Source: Topomyia yanbarensis
Taxonomy: Eukaryota > Arthropoda > Insecta > Diptera > Culicidae
Reading direction: 5' to 3'
Length of the DNA: 64,000 bases
NCBI RefSeq assembly: GCF_030247195.1
Contig: NC_080671.1
Span: 184,367,725-184,431,724 of the forward strand
A program made the translations under genes and the position numbers. Within the stretch, counting starts at the first letter, position 1. Every line of letters begins with the position of its first letter. Shown piece after piece: positions 22,901 through 34,885 of this stretch. A model generated the notes under the pieces. The model did no database searches, had not been told where the DNA came from, and was given only the letters and a program-made list of their open reading frames with translations.

Positions 22901-25630
22901 CCAGGGGTTAGAAAGAAAACTGCGCAGAGATCAAAATCTACGCAAGCTGTATCAAGAATTCATGGCCGAGTATTTGGAGTTAGGCCATATGCGAAAGGTG
23001 GTTGACGATACGAGTGTCAAACGATGTTTCTTACCACATCATCCTGTTGTAGAGGAAGCCAGCACAACCACTAAGAGTGGTATTTGACGCTTCATGTGAG
23101 ACCTGTACAGGGATTCCCGTAAATGATGTTCTTCTGGCAGGGCCAGTAATTCAACAAAATCTTCGGTCAATCATGCTGCGCTGCAGAACAAGACAAATAA
23201 TGATCGTTGCGGACTTGGAGAAAATGTTCCGGCAGGTTAAAATTGACCAAAATGAAACTGGATGGAGATGTGGATACATATGACCTACGGTATGAAACCT
23301 GCGCCATTCCTAGAAACGAGAACCTAAACACAGCTAGCTCTGGAGGAAGGACTAGCTAGGACGTTAGGACTCATTAGAGCAACCATCACGATAGCAAAGA
23401 TATTCATGCATCAGTTATGGCTTATGCGAGAAGCTCAGGGTAATGCACTGCTTTAGAATTCCCCGATACGTCAAACGGTGGGTGAGGAAGCTTCATCAAC
23501 AGCTTCGTCATTGAACAATCTGCGCATACAACGATGTGTTATCTCACCAAGTGCTGTGTCGACTTAAATACATTGCTTCACTGATGCATCGGAATAGCTT
23601 ACGGGGCATGTGTGTACCTAAGAACTTTGAGGGATAACAGAGAGATAACTGTTAGGTTTCTAACGTCCAACTTATAGGTGGCACCTTTGAAGACACAGTC
23701 ACTGCCACGGTTGGAGCTTCGCGGCGCATTACTTGCAGCACAGCTTTGAAAATGGATTTCGCAGTCCATTGGATTAACGCACGAGGTACATTTTTGGACG
23801 GATTCAACATGTGTGCTTCAATATATCAAGGCTCCATCCAGTACAGGGACGACGTTTATGGCAAACCGAGTCTCAAAAATTCAGACTCTGACAAAGAATT
23901 ATATATGGCGTCACATAAAAGGGGTCAGCTACCCAGAGGACCGAATTTCGCGCGGAGTCCCGGCAGATCAAATTCACGAGAGCTGCATGTGGTGGAATGG
24001 GTCAAGTTGGTTAAAGGAATCAGCAGATCAATGACCCCAGTCACTGAACACTGTCATGGATGAAGTTCGAGAGCGACGTCGAAAAGCAGTTGATTGCGTG
24101 TCATCTGAAAATATAAGTTTCATTCACAAATATCTTTCCAAATTCTCATCTTATACAAACCTGCTTAGAGCAACCGCTTATTGGTTACGGTTGATTCAAG
24201 TATTGCGAAAAACGAAGGAGAGGAGACAAGGAGTTTCTTAACTATCACTGAACTAAGGGAAGCAGGATTTTTTATTGTGAGAAAGGTTCAACAAGATATG
24301 TTTTCGGAGGGGACTAACCAGCGGTAAGGGTGTTCCTCGCCATTCGCCGTTAAAATGGTACAAACCAATTATCTCGAAAAATGGTGTATTACGTGTAGGA
24401 GGAAGATTGGTTCATTCACAGCAACCGAACGATGTGAAGCACCCAATGGGTGTCGGCCAGACACACGTTGACAGAGATGATACTGAGGCATTATCAGCAG
24501 CAATTATTGCATGCCGGACTCCAGCTACTACTGAGCACTATTAGACTACGTTTCTGGCCGTTGGGTGGCCGGAATTTAGCTAGGAAGGGTGTCCATCAGT
24601 GTCATCGTTGCTTCCAGCTCCCAGGGTAACCATTTCCAGGCCGTTCTCCCAATACGGAGTGGATTATTTTGGGCCAGTATACACTCGAGCAGGGCAGCGA
24701 CTGTCGGCTACCAAATCATACGTGGCCATATTCGTGTGCACGAGTACAAAGGCAGTGCATATGGACCATGTCACAGACCTATCCACATAACCATTCCTGC
24801 AAACTTTGCGAAGATTATTGGCTAGGCGAGGACGATCATTGGATATGTATTACGATGAAGTCACATATTTTCTTTGATCTAAGAATCAATTCCGGGAGCT
24901 TTTCACTCTGTTGAGAGACTCCAGTCACCAACGAGCAGTTACGAAAGAATGCGCCGCTAATGGCACTTCAATCCGCCAGCTGCGCCACATTTCGGTGGTT
25001 TGTGGGAAGCTGCAGTGCATTCAGCGAAATATCACTTGTTACGAGTTCTTGGTGGAGATCTGCAGACACCGATCTTATCACCTTGCTGCACGGGTAGAGG
25101 CATGTCTGAATTCGAGGCCATTGACACCAATGTCAGATGACCCAGAAGATTTGGAACCACTCACTCTAGCTCACTTCCCGATCGGTGGATCATTCCACCA
25201 TTCCGCTTGTCCAACGCCAATTACAGGATTTCTGTAGGCGCTGAAAAATGGAATACTTATCACAGCTTCAGAGTAGAACCAAAAATTGGGGCCATGCTTA
25301 AACATTGATGTTGACAGATTGGTAGTAATTGTGGATGCAAATCAGCCACCAATGCGATGGAAACTAGGACGAACTACATCCAGAAGATGACGGTGTGATT
25401 CGAGTTATCACTGTCAAAACGGCAACGTCTCACTCATCCAGTAGAAATACTTTGTATTTTGCAACGGATCGAAGAAAGGATGGTAGATACACCTCAAGCA
25501 GTCATCACTCCTGCGTGATAGAATTATCCATTTTGTCGAAGGGGATTTCTTTCTCTTTTTCCACAAGCTTGGCATCTTCAGGATGGGTGAGGATGTTTGG
25601 TTGGAAGACTACCCTAATACCCACAGCATG
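19985..25630 (+). pseudogene. BEL/Pao LTR retrotransposon, decayed and interrupted
   Basis: Pieces follow BEL/Pao order. The gag N-terminus is acidic (WVKIGETIYEIESHDDFEAD, about 20168-20300) and is interrupted at about 20396. Gag resumes near 21560 and runs into zinc-knuckle cysteines (CNACSDNHWLHLC; CRRCKGQHH, to about 22020). An aspartic protease with ALLDSG lies near 22225. The RT start (VVFDASCETCTG; VADLEKMFRQVKID, 23060-23280) is followed by a large loss including the catalytic YVDD. RNase H/connection remnants span 23745-24240. Integrase includes a CHRC zinc remnant and FSQYGVDYFGPVYT (24640-24780), then VEACLNSRPLTPMSDDP (25090). Many stops and frameshifts; no LTR pair was seen. It is inactive. 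Confidence 0.85.
20396..21560 (+). pseudogene. LOA/I-type RT-thumb and RNase H fragment nested in BEL gag
   Basis: A 180-codon frame (20449-20991) covers the end of a non-LTR reverse transcriptase, with VKYVGVILHSKLNW near its start and RPMLSYGCLVWW and LNHLQRMALMALT further on. An RNase H domain follows: YTGGS where the family has YTDGS (first catalytic D lost), FQAEIFAI, CSDSQAAIKAL, and VWVPGHCGITGNEWADELA near 21330, with frame breaks at 20991 and 21264. There is no 5' UTR, 3' UTR, poly(A) or target duplication. It sits exactly where central gag is missing, so it likely arrived by recombination or template switching. Confidence 0.85.
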
Positions 25631-25744
25631 TTAAAGTACGCAGCCAATAGAAAGAAACTGGTAATGTCGGAGTTGATGACCCACTTTATCTCACGGGTCG
25701 TCTCGGTCTAGCACAAGAAAGAGAAAGATGGAATCATCGGGATG

Positions 25745-26060
25745 GAGATCATCGATTTACTTTTTAACGACATTCAATTTGCTAGAGATTATTTAGTAGG
25801 AAAAGTTATGAAAATTTAGAGCCATAGTACTCAAGTTAGAGCAAGGATGTGAAATATCGGAAAGCTAGACGTGGCAGAGTCATTAGGAACAGGCTTAAAA
25901 TCTTACGGACTAACCTTTAATCATCTGCTGGGAGGAGTCGAGCTTAGGTAGAGTTACTACGAATGGCTCAAGTCTACCAGCATGTCTCATGGTAAAGAAA
26001 GAGTTGTCCCTCTTTACCATAATACACGATCCACTACTCTGTCCCTTACCGCGTTGCCTC
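25745..26060 (+). repeat. Family K relic, copy 4
   Basis: Closely related to 6277-6465 and 47280-47530, including GACATTCAATTTGCTAGAGA and GAGCCATAGTACTCAAG. It follows the BEL remains after about 100 bases and is not part of a BEL protein. Stops interrupt all frames. The segment 25990-26060 (CATGTCTCATGGTAAAGA) matches the later part of copy 5. Confidence 0.6.
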
Positions 26061-26149
26061 TCCTCACGACGCAACCTGCGAATCACGGTTTCGTTACTCT
26101 CACATTGTTATAGAACTATAACAATAACGCCCGAAGGTTAGGCAAAATC

Positions 26150-26275
26150 AATTTCATTTTGCTAACTCCGCGAAGAGGTGCTTGTTGAATTTATTCAATA
26201 AATTTCTCGAGGATAATATTATCCCACATGACTGGAAACAGGTGAAGGAAGGCCATTTCAAAACCTGGTAATCGT
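26150..26275 (+). pseudogene. Short non-LTR reverse transcriptase fragment
   Basis: Translates to a stretch reading LNLFNKFLEDNIIPHDWKQV, which is the segment just before the KPG motif of I/LOA-type reverse transcriptases. It is followed by a frame break and a stop. It covers about 40 codons and may come from the same family as the relic at 14142-16480, whose preserved part begins one motif later. Confidence 0.6.
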
Positions 26276-26279
26276 AATT

Positions 26280-26590
26280 TAGCTATATGGGTTTTCTTTA
26301 GGACTTTATCTAAGTCGCTACTATACAATGTTTACATGAACGCCATTGTGGTGGGTGCTCTCTGACTTTGATCGCTTTGTGGCTCTTGATCGGGGCAGAT
26401 TGGGACCTCAAACCAGCTGTAACTTTTGTGGTGAGTCCGTTTAAAAAATCTAGGATGATCATTTTTATTGATGCCCTACTGTACATCCTGCGATTTCACC
26501 AAAATAAAAACGCCTCAATTATTAAGTCAATGTGTTAGAGCCTATGAATTTATAAATGCGATCTTCACTACGAATATACAAAAGCAAATA
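26280..26590. other. No feature recognised
   Basis: Low-information AT-rich sequence between the RT fragment and a CG-rich satellite-like unit. No frame or repeat was noticed. Confidence 0.35.
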
Positions 26591-26594
26591 CCCA

Positions 26595-26895
26595 TACAAT
26601 AGCGGAACGCGCACGCTCGGAAGCTCCAATCCCTCGGTACATACCTTCAACTGCACCGCCCTAAAAATAATAAAATAAATATTGTATAGTAGAATATCGG
26701 CCGTGCGAGCATAAAAGATATACGAAAGTCAACACGACTATACAAATAAATTTATGCACGCGAAGCTACATACATGCTAGCACACACCACATGCAAACGC
26801 TCACGAGACAAACACGATAACATACAAATGCTCGAGCCATTCGCAATCATTCACGCACTCCTACAACCGCGATCTCGTAAACATGATAGCGGGGC
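26595..26895 (+). repeat. Isolated unit of the CG-rich tandem array
   Basis: Shares the order and wording of the array at 31000-32400: TTATGCACGCGAAGCTACAT, then AGCACAC, then CGCTCACGAGACAAACACG, ATACAAATGCTCGAGCC, and CCGCGATCTCG. It lies about 4.4 kb from that array in the same orientation. Confidence 0.6.
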
Positions 26896-29882
26896 GTGTG
26901 ATGCCAAAAAATACATAGGTGCTTTTCTTATGTAGAATTTGCCCAACTCTTTTTATTTGGGTTTTTATTAAATACCTGATTTCATGTGTTTTCTCCAAAT
27001 GTATGGTTAAAAAATAACTAACAGTGATAATAAAAAACTGAAAAATATTTAGCTGGAAATTATTATTTTTTGGATGTATTAATGTACCATCATTGAGGAT
27101 ATTAGGCCTCCAATATGACCATTTACGATACATATTTCTTTTCTAAATACTAAAAATTGGCTTAGACAGGTAATTTTTGTCACTTTTTGACCACTGTGCT
27201 AATTATTACGAAATAAGTTAGCATAAAAACCCCAAAAAACCCAAGCGATAGCCTTTTATATGTTGGCACCATTGCGAACGTAGGATTATTGAATTTTCAA
27301 ACACCACTGTCTAAAATTTCCAACTACTATTTTGCCTAGTTTAGGATTAATCAAGGGAGTATTTATTCCAAAAAATTTCCCGTTTTCCCGCGGTTTTCTT
27401 GTACAATACGATTGTTATGCTTTTATGTGCAGTTCTTTCCAAGATTGCCAACTTTAAAAAGAAAATTCTAATTCAACTCTCCGGAATTTGGCTTCTTCAC
27501 TTTTATATCTAAAAATTATACTGACAACCAAACGAATCAGATAACAAGTTATAAAATCTACTGACACAATAAACCCATGTTGAATATGTGTAGTATCCAA
27601 AAGTCAACCACATCGAATCCTCATCGCTTTCCCGGTCACGTTTCTCGGACTTGATCTAACAAATCAAGTGCGACCATCTTTGCCGAACATCTCCCCTCGG
27701 GTTCCGTCATTGAAAAATATTCATGTGTGAAACCGAGCGATTAGTACCGGTCAGATTTTTTTTGCTGCACCCACCAACTGACCTTTTATCGTTTGCAAAC
27801 TCATGTATCATAATAATGGACCTAATCTCCCCACATATAGCATCACTACACCCACCCAAAGTGGTACGCTCGCTTGTTGGACATGGGAATCTTTTTCCAT
27901 TCTAGACCATAGCTGTACGCAATAAGTGTAGGAAAAATTTATAACGAGATTTCGGCTTATGCCTTTTCCTGTTGGCTCCTGTGTATTCAAACTTCCCCCT
28001 AAATTGAGGAAATGCGCCTGCTGAAATGAAGTGCTGGACAACAATGTACGCAAAACACGTATGCAAAATAATATGTTCGCACTCAGTATAGCACATCAAA
28101 CGCAGCCTGAGCCTGTTTTATTTCACCGCTGTCGACCCTAATAAAATGAATGCAAAATAGGGTTTCTGGACGTATCTGTTACACAACCAAAATGAAAAGG
28201 AATACCTACGAACAATAACAGACAACCACAGATTTGAGGTGAGGGTGAATTTTCTAAACGATTTTTACTCTCATTGCGTGGGTTAATTCGGTTGACTAGC
28301 CTAAACACTCAGACTTTCCCATGAAATCCATTAAAATCGCTTTTGAATTCCGCTTATAAATTAACATTGACATTCATTACTAATCTTGTTTTGGAATTAG
28401 TTCTCCGCCAACTTATATTATAGACGTTAGAAATAAACACTTGTCATATAGAACTGATTTGTTCGGGGTCGTAAAAATTGTTTTGCCTCAAACTTCCGTT
28501 CAATTGTCAAGTTGATTGTTACTGGCTGTTTCGTGGCAAGTCCAAACTCAACGACTCATAAATTAGTCAAACAGTTTTCGAGAATTTTATTATCACACTC
28601 TATGGCATTAAACAGTGATACTCACATAGGGTACTATGCCCATTTTCAGCCTATTTCCATTGTCACCCTTCTCATTTGAAGTCGTTCATTGTAACAGTGT
28701 GTGCCGTTTTTATTCATCGCATTGCCTCAAATAGTAGAATGAAAATTGTGGCTCTTGGTACCAATGTTAGTTTCACTCAAACACAAATATTTCACTATTT
28801 TCAGACCTCTTTTATTATCATTCTTTTTCTTAGGGATACAATAAATATGTTGATTGAAATCTATACGCATAGCATCAATTGTGAGAAGAGTTAACGATAC
28901 CGTACCTAATAGTGTCAACATTAGCACCTCACCATTAGCTGCTTAGGGAATCTCAGTCGCTAGTCATAATCGTGACCAATTGGATAGTCGAGCGATTTGA
29001 AGGCGAAGGAAAAAAACATTCAGATTATTATGAACAAAATGTATTAGCGGTAATGGCTACAAAAGTTCGCATGAGACTAACCTTGAATGCTTGGTCTGAA
29101 CTGCCAACTGTTTCCGTAGAGGCAGGGCATAATATTCAATAAAGAAAATTGTACCTTTGAGTATACAGTTTCAAATCTCTAACGTTTGTAGACTATTTGA
29201 AGACAATGACATTTTCCGAGTCTATTACAGTGCATAACTCGAAAGTTTTTCACACAATTTTGTTACAGAAGCGTTACCCATTTTTCGTTTTAAAGAAAAT
29301 AGATGTTTTGTGACATAGGTAACTACAGCCAAATTGATCGTTTGATTGTATATATCTATGTGCTATTCTACATCAGATTTACCAAATTTTTAATTCCTTC
29401 AAAAAAATTCCTTGCATTCTTTAGCTAAAAATAATTGACACGTATTTTATATTTTGGTCAAATATGGTATTTTTTCAAGTTATGAGATTTTGAACTTTTG
29501 AAGTTCACAAAATTAAGCATTTTTCAATCACTGATAACTCGGAAACTATTCGAAGTACGGAAAAAATATTAAATTAAAAAGTTGAGTTTTCGCATGAACT
29601 TAATATAGTTGTTTTAGTTTTAAAACTTATGTATTCTGCAATTATTATAAACAAATCCATTTTTTTAAGTTGGATCAAATTTTTTTTGCTTATTTCTTTC
29701 TTTAAATATTGAGAAACGTGCTAAAAAAATGTGGACAATTTTGAGTTGATCTCAAAATATTTTACGAGATATTAATATTATAAAATGAAAACAAAAGGCA
29801 ATTCCCTTCCCAAGGTTGAGCGATTCGACGGTATTACAAACATCATCAGGCATATTGCGTGCATCAGCGCTAAAGAACAACT
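26896..29882. other. Unassigned AT-rich sequence
   Basis: About 3 kb without recognisable coding regions, RNA genes or repeat similarity inside the window. Short frames (for example 27808-28053 minus and 28676-28894 plus) show no domain. It may be intronic or intergenic. Confidence 0.4.
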
Positions 29883-30165
29883 GGATGGTTATTGCATTAC
29901 ACCTCGATAGTGGTGCATCGAGGAGACCGAGAGGGCTTATGCGCCTTTTTATGTTCTATGTTTCTTCATACTCTGCACCTGCGCATACAAACGCTCAACC
30001 ACTGGTCTGTGCGCGGTGATGTGACCGACTGGCGGGTCGACGTGCATTGACTTTTGCTGTGTGCCGTGTTTGCAAATATTGTTCCACAATTTGATGGCGG
30101 TATTTGTGGACGGGACTCACAGTGGGAGTCATTGTGTGTCCATTTATCGATCGAATTCGTCATCA
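29883..30165 (-). repeat. Repeat L, minus copy
   Basis: Reverse-complement partner of 16528-16825, with perhaps 15-20 percent difference by eye and several indels. The two copies are 13 kb apart in inverted orientation. No termini typical of a known class are visible. Confidence 0.75.
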
Positions 30166-30366
30166 CGCATATACTAATTAAATTAATTTAATAATTGAAT
30201 TAATTTAATAAATACATAAGTAGAAACCTATTAGTTGTCGCATTGTAGTAATCGTAGTTTTTCGTACTAGTGTACAATTGTTATGTGCTGGTCGTATGTC
30301 TATCTATGTATGTGTTCGTCTGAGTATTTGTGGCAGTTGGGTCAGGGAATGGATGTAGAACTGGTA

Positions 30367-30586
30367 TACAGTAATGTTTCGATTATATCACGCTTATATA
30401 TCCATATATGTATGCATGTATCTGTGTATATACACATGTATATGTACGTATCTTAGTATGCGTATGTAAGTCAGTATATAGATATATAAATGACTATATA
30501 TGCATGTACTTAAATATTGTTTTATACCTGTATACTTCTATCCCTATATATATAACTAGGCGTGATATAATCGAAACATTACTGTA
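30367..30586. mobile_element. Small TIR element with TA target duplication (pogo/Tc1-type MITE)
   Basis: The arms 30365-30393 and 30560-30588 are exact 29-base reverse complements. Taking the flanking TA dinucleotides at 30367 and 30585 as target duplication, the element is 216 bp and begins CAGTAATGTTTCGATT. The interior is a TATATG-rich stretch without coding capacity. CAG-starting inverted repeats with TA duplication suit pogo/Tc1-mariner families. Perfect arms suggest recent mobility. The class is inferred from termini alone. Confidence 0.75.
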
Positions 30587-30588
30587 TA

Positions 30589-30995
30589 TGATAGAATAGT
30601 GGCAAATACTTCTGGTGATCAATTTGTGCATTTGGTTCTATTCATTCGGGAAAGTCGGATTGGATAAATTAGGGTATAATGAATTTACCGACGCACGTGA
30701 GTCATCCATTCCCGGCCAGCATAGCATGATGAAAGTCTAACACCATGCAATTGTCGTTAATTGTAAATATACAACATTTGCTGCATTTGGACGAGTTTGA
30801 TTGCATGTTACATGTGTTGTGTGTGTATCTATTCTACTTCGCTAGTCTGTTTCTTTTGTACATCTATTAGTTTGCTTTTCTATTATTGATGTATACCAAA
30901 ATATTATCGGTCAAGTTATACACTTCTAATTAAGCTCTTTACATATTTTTTTTTATTTATTCGGCATGTTATGATTCCTTTTATTAGTATATATA
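30589..30995. other. No feature recognised
   Basis: AT-rich sequence with no coding signal, lying between the small TIR element and the tandem array. Confidence 0.35.
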
Positions 30996-30999
30996 CGCT

Positions 31000-32410
31000 A
31001 TCTATACTCATATAGGTACAAACGCTCAGGACCTTCGCGAAAACACAAACCTGGCCACAAACACGACCATGCAATTGCAATAATCCACACATACTCACGC
31101 CCGCGATTTCGCCTTCATGAAAAAACCCCGGTAATTAAGTAAACGTAGCATCTTTCAACTTCCAAACGCGGTCTCAAACATTACCCCACCACTCGCGCGA
31201 TCATGAAACGGTTACGTCCGGAAGTCTTACCTCGGTTCTAGCAGTCTGGACTAATGTCTTCAGTTGAACCAATCAAAAAAGTGACGCTCATATTCAATAA
31301 ACAACATGGTGACATGACCTGGAACTCTAGTGATGTGGGGAAACGAACTCTCTTCTACCATCTGTACCATACACTAAAAATTAAGCATCAGACTCACGGT
31401 TCGCACGCGATCAAACAAGAATACACACTACATCATTGTAAAATCGAAATTATGCACGCGAAATCACATACACGTGACAAACACGTTAATATACAAATGC
31501 TTGAGTCCTTCGCGACCATCCACGGCATCTACACCCGCGATCTGAATCTGAAAACTCCAGCGGTCGCACGATCATGAATCGTTCACTTCCGGATGTTTCT
31601 ATCCTTGATATCAGCAGACTAGGTCCATGCCTTCAATTGGATCAATTCAAAAAAAGAAAGCTCTCATATCCACTGGACACCACGTTACATGGCGACATTA
31701 CCGAGGACTCTAGTGATATGGGGTAACTTACTCCCTGTCAGAATGTGAATTGTACACCGAAAACTAACTATCAGAATGAAGGTCCGCGTGACCATCCAAG
31801 AACGCACGCGTATATAGGAAATCCTGTTTTGTACACGCGAAGTCACATGAACGCGAGCACACGTGACAAACACTTTAACATACGAACGCTTAAGCCCTTC
31901 GCGATTAACAACACACACCTATGTTCGCGATCGCGCAAATTTAATAACACTCCGGTAATAAGGAGAACGATTTAGCACATACGAAGTTTCAAACGCTGTC
32001 TCAAACGCGAACCTACAAACGTCCGTTTTCGCGTGCTCATGAATCGGTCACGTCCTGAAACCATTACTCTCTGTCCTAATGAGTTAGGTCCATACATTCA
32101 GTAGGACCAATAAAAAAATAAAGCTCATATCCACTAGACAACACGTTCCATGGCGACATCACCGGGAACTCTAGTGATATGGAAGATCTCATCTTTTAGC
32201 ATCTTAGCCGTACACCAAAAATAAAGTATTAGATTCACGGTCCGCGCGCCATTATCCAAGAACACACGCGAATATGCGAAAGGCACACGGTTATAAAATA
32301 GAATTTATACACGCGAAGTTACATACACGTTAGCACACGCGATCGAACACATTAACGTACTAATGCTCGACCTCTTCACGATGATACACGCGATCGCGAG
32401 TCCCTACTCC
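31000..32410 (+). repeat. CG-rich degenerate tandem array, three units plus a partial
   Basis: Units are anchored by TCATGAA(A/T)CGGT at 31201, 31572 and 32037, and by ACTCTAGTGAT at 31324, 31707 and 32168, giving periods of about 375-465 bases. Each unit contains CACGCGAAGT(C/T)ACAT, CGTGACAAACAC and TTCGCGA phrases, unusually rich in CpG for this window. A partial unit lies at 31000-31140. Frames within it are short and differ between units. A satellite or a tandemly duplicated element is likely. Confidence 0.7.
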
Positions 32411-33440
32411 CGCACATACCTGCACCGTACAATGAATATCACATTCAGAATCACGGCCCGCTACAATTGGCCTAAAGCAGTGTTTTAGTGGGCAACATTG
32501 CCTGTCTCGTCTGCAAATTGTAATATGTAATATGTGAGGGGAGCCCTTCCGAGAACCTAGCTCTACAGCTCCAGTAGGACAACTCTCGAAAAAAATTAAA
32601 ACAGAATGCAATTAAATGCCTTGTAATAGTCTAGGTATAGTTGAAATATTTTGTAAAGTACTACGAGAGCCATTCTGGAATTATTACAAAACCTTTTCAA
32701 AATGATTATAAATGCTTTCAAAAAAATATCATTTTTGGTTCATTATAAAAAAATTAATGTGCACATCTATTCCACAGAAAGGTCATGCTTTAGTGATCTG
32801 CAGAAACTTTATCGATGAGTAGGCCAGCTATTTTAGCAATGGTGACATCCAATGAGTTTCAAAAACTTTCGTCCATAAATAGTAGCCTGTAGTAATCGCC
32901 ATCGAATCACAATGAAATCAAAGTTACAGGCTGAATAAACGCTTGCCACGCCAGCTTGCCGCGCTTCCATTCATTATCGTTTAATAATACGAAAAAACCT
33001 ACAACAGACTTGTTGGCCCATGCGGAGTCACTGTTTACGCCTTCAGTCTTTTGTTCAAAATCCGTGCGCGGCGACGTTCAGTGTGCAAGTATTTGGACAC
33101 AAATGGTGGGCCATTTTTTTCTTGACAACATGTTGTTAGGGACTAAAAGTAGTATATGAGGTTTTTCCGAACAAAAGAGAGGGCCAGAACACATTCAGTA
33201 ACTTTTTGGATCGAAAAAATCACGTACAATCTGTGTCTTACGACAATTTCATTGCTGATTAGTTCATTAGAATAGATTAATCTACTGAACATTGTCTACT
33301 CAATAACTTTATAGAAGATATCTAGTTTCCATTATTCTTCGGTGAAAAGTTAGCGTTCGCATACGAAATGCAATGGAATGTGAAACTAAATTTTTTAAGT
33401 CAAAAGATTTCTTTCTTCCAAGATGTCGCTTCGAAGTTAA
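32411..33440. other. No feature recognised
   Basis: No recognisable gene. The stretch 32870-33150 has more balanced composition and could be low-copy sequence. The 67-codon frame at 32956-33159 has no identifiable domain. Confidence 0.35.
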
Positions 33441-33783
33441 TAAGGGATCATCCATAAATGACGTAGCATTTTTTGAGTGATTTTAACACGCCCTCCCCCA
33501 TCGTAGCATTTCGTCACAAACCTCTAAATACCCCCCCCCCTCCCTGGTAATTACGTAGCTTGACGGTAAGCCTGCCCTCCCCTCCCCCCTTGTCCACGCA
33601 AAAAAATTAAGAAAAAATAAAAACGATCTCAGTTAGAAGAAACGGGTAAGGTTGTCGTGACATCAGGTCAACCCCTATTCCCCTTTAAAAAAAGCTACGT
33701 AGCATGACGTGACCCCCTACCCCTGTCGTCACGCATCATCACAAAATACAAAACTCCCCTCTCCCCCATTTATGGATGGTCCC
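33441..33783. mobile_element. MITE-like element with 'CATCCATAAAT' inverted termini
   Basis: The left end AGGGATCATCCATAAATGAC (from 33443) pairs with the right end ATTTATGGATGGTCCC (to 33781). Both ends abut TA (33441 and 33782), consistent with a TA target duplication. The interior has C-rich runs flanked by ACGTAGC motifs in both orientations and no frame. Related termini are common in insect genomes. About 340 bp. Confidence 0.7.
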
Positions 33784-33845
33784 TAACTTCTCCACACAAA
33801 AATGGATTTGTTCTTAATCTTCAACAAATCCATTTTTATTTTGTG

Positions 33846-34260
33846 ACGGCGCCGGTGGTTGAGCGGCCTTGGTTCAATTCCAGCTGAGATCGTTGAAATT
33901 TTTCTGAGGTGGATAAATTTGTGGTCACGCCACAACTTCTATACTTACTAACAAATATCCAATATAGTATATACGGCCTCTAGCAAAAGTAAGTATTGGA
34001 CTAACCATTCCTTCCCTTTCCTTCCGCGATCTACGTTCGGGCCTGGCTGGCGCCGGTATTGATCATTAAAAGCACTTTAGAATGACCAGGAGTTGCACAT
34101 TGAAAGATGTTTCGCTACTCCCAAGCATAATTATCTACTGATTCCCTGTGCAACTTCAGCTAGTCCATATCGATAACGGAGTAGCAGCCATGGGTGGTCA
34201 CACATGCTCAAACTCAAGCTAAATCAAATTAAACCATTAAATTCAGCACTGGAATTGTGT
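33846..34260 (+). repeat. SINE-like repeat with tRNA-like head
   Basis: GGTGGTTGAGCGG resembles a type-2 tRNA A box and GGTTCAATTCC a B box, but only a few bases separate them, so the head is internally deleted. A body of about 350 bases follows, containing TTCGGGCCTGGCTGGCGCC. No poly(A) or target duplication was found. It could instead be the 3' region of a LINE. Confidence 0.35.
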
Positions 34261-34885
34261 ACCATAAAAAGCCACATATGTGACTTTTTTAATTTAATTA
34301 ATCATCAATCCCACTTGTGGCAATATTTATAAGTGATAAAAAATCTTCAAATGCCCGTATAAGAATTGGTCCCGACGTACACTAGTAAACAAACAAAAAA
34401 CGCAATTATTGAATTTCATTTGGATCCGAATTTAAGTACCGGTGTTATGGATTGTGGATACAAAATAGGTTTAAACTTTATCGAAATGGACTCTAAGTCA
34501 ATGGAATAGCAGGCCTAGACTATTAATAGCCATAGCAGTCTTTTTAGGCCTTGCTGGTGAGCAAATGATTCACACAAATCTGTTTAATTTTAAAAGGCTA
34601 AGGACAGAATTTATCAACACTGAACAATAAACAGTTTGCCTATTACATCGTAAAATTAAACGGTCTATCGACGAATCAGTGGCGTAGCCAGAAACTTGGT
34701 TTGGGGGGGGGGGGGGTTAATCGTTTTTTTTTTCAAAAACGCTAGAATTTAGTATAGGTCGGATAAATTAGTGAAAGTTCAGAAATAAAATCAGTCTAAC
34801 CGATGCCTTTCATAATTTCTTTTATAAAATGTCAATAAAGTCAAAGAGTGCAAATACAAAGCGCATTTTTAAAGTGGTATAAATG
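34261..34885. other. Unassigned sequence with a GGCGTAGCCAG/poly-G remnant
   Basis: At 34675-34717 AGTGGCGTAGCCAGAAA is followed by TTGG and 13 consecutive G. The same GGCGTAGCCA wording occurs inside block F (4797, 7932) and at 62549, next to homopolymer G/C or TTTGG. It is probably the end of an otherwise degraded element. The rest is AT-rich without features. Confidence 0.45.

Noticed and set aside
19700..25760. A paired set of LTRs for the BEL element
   Set aside because: No segment upstream of 19985 matched anything downstream of 25600; the two short repeats near 19700 and 19873 are both upstream.
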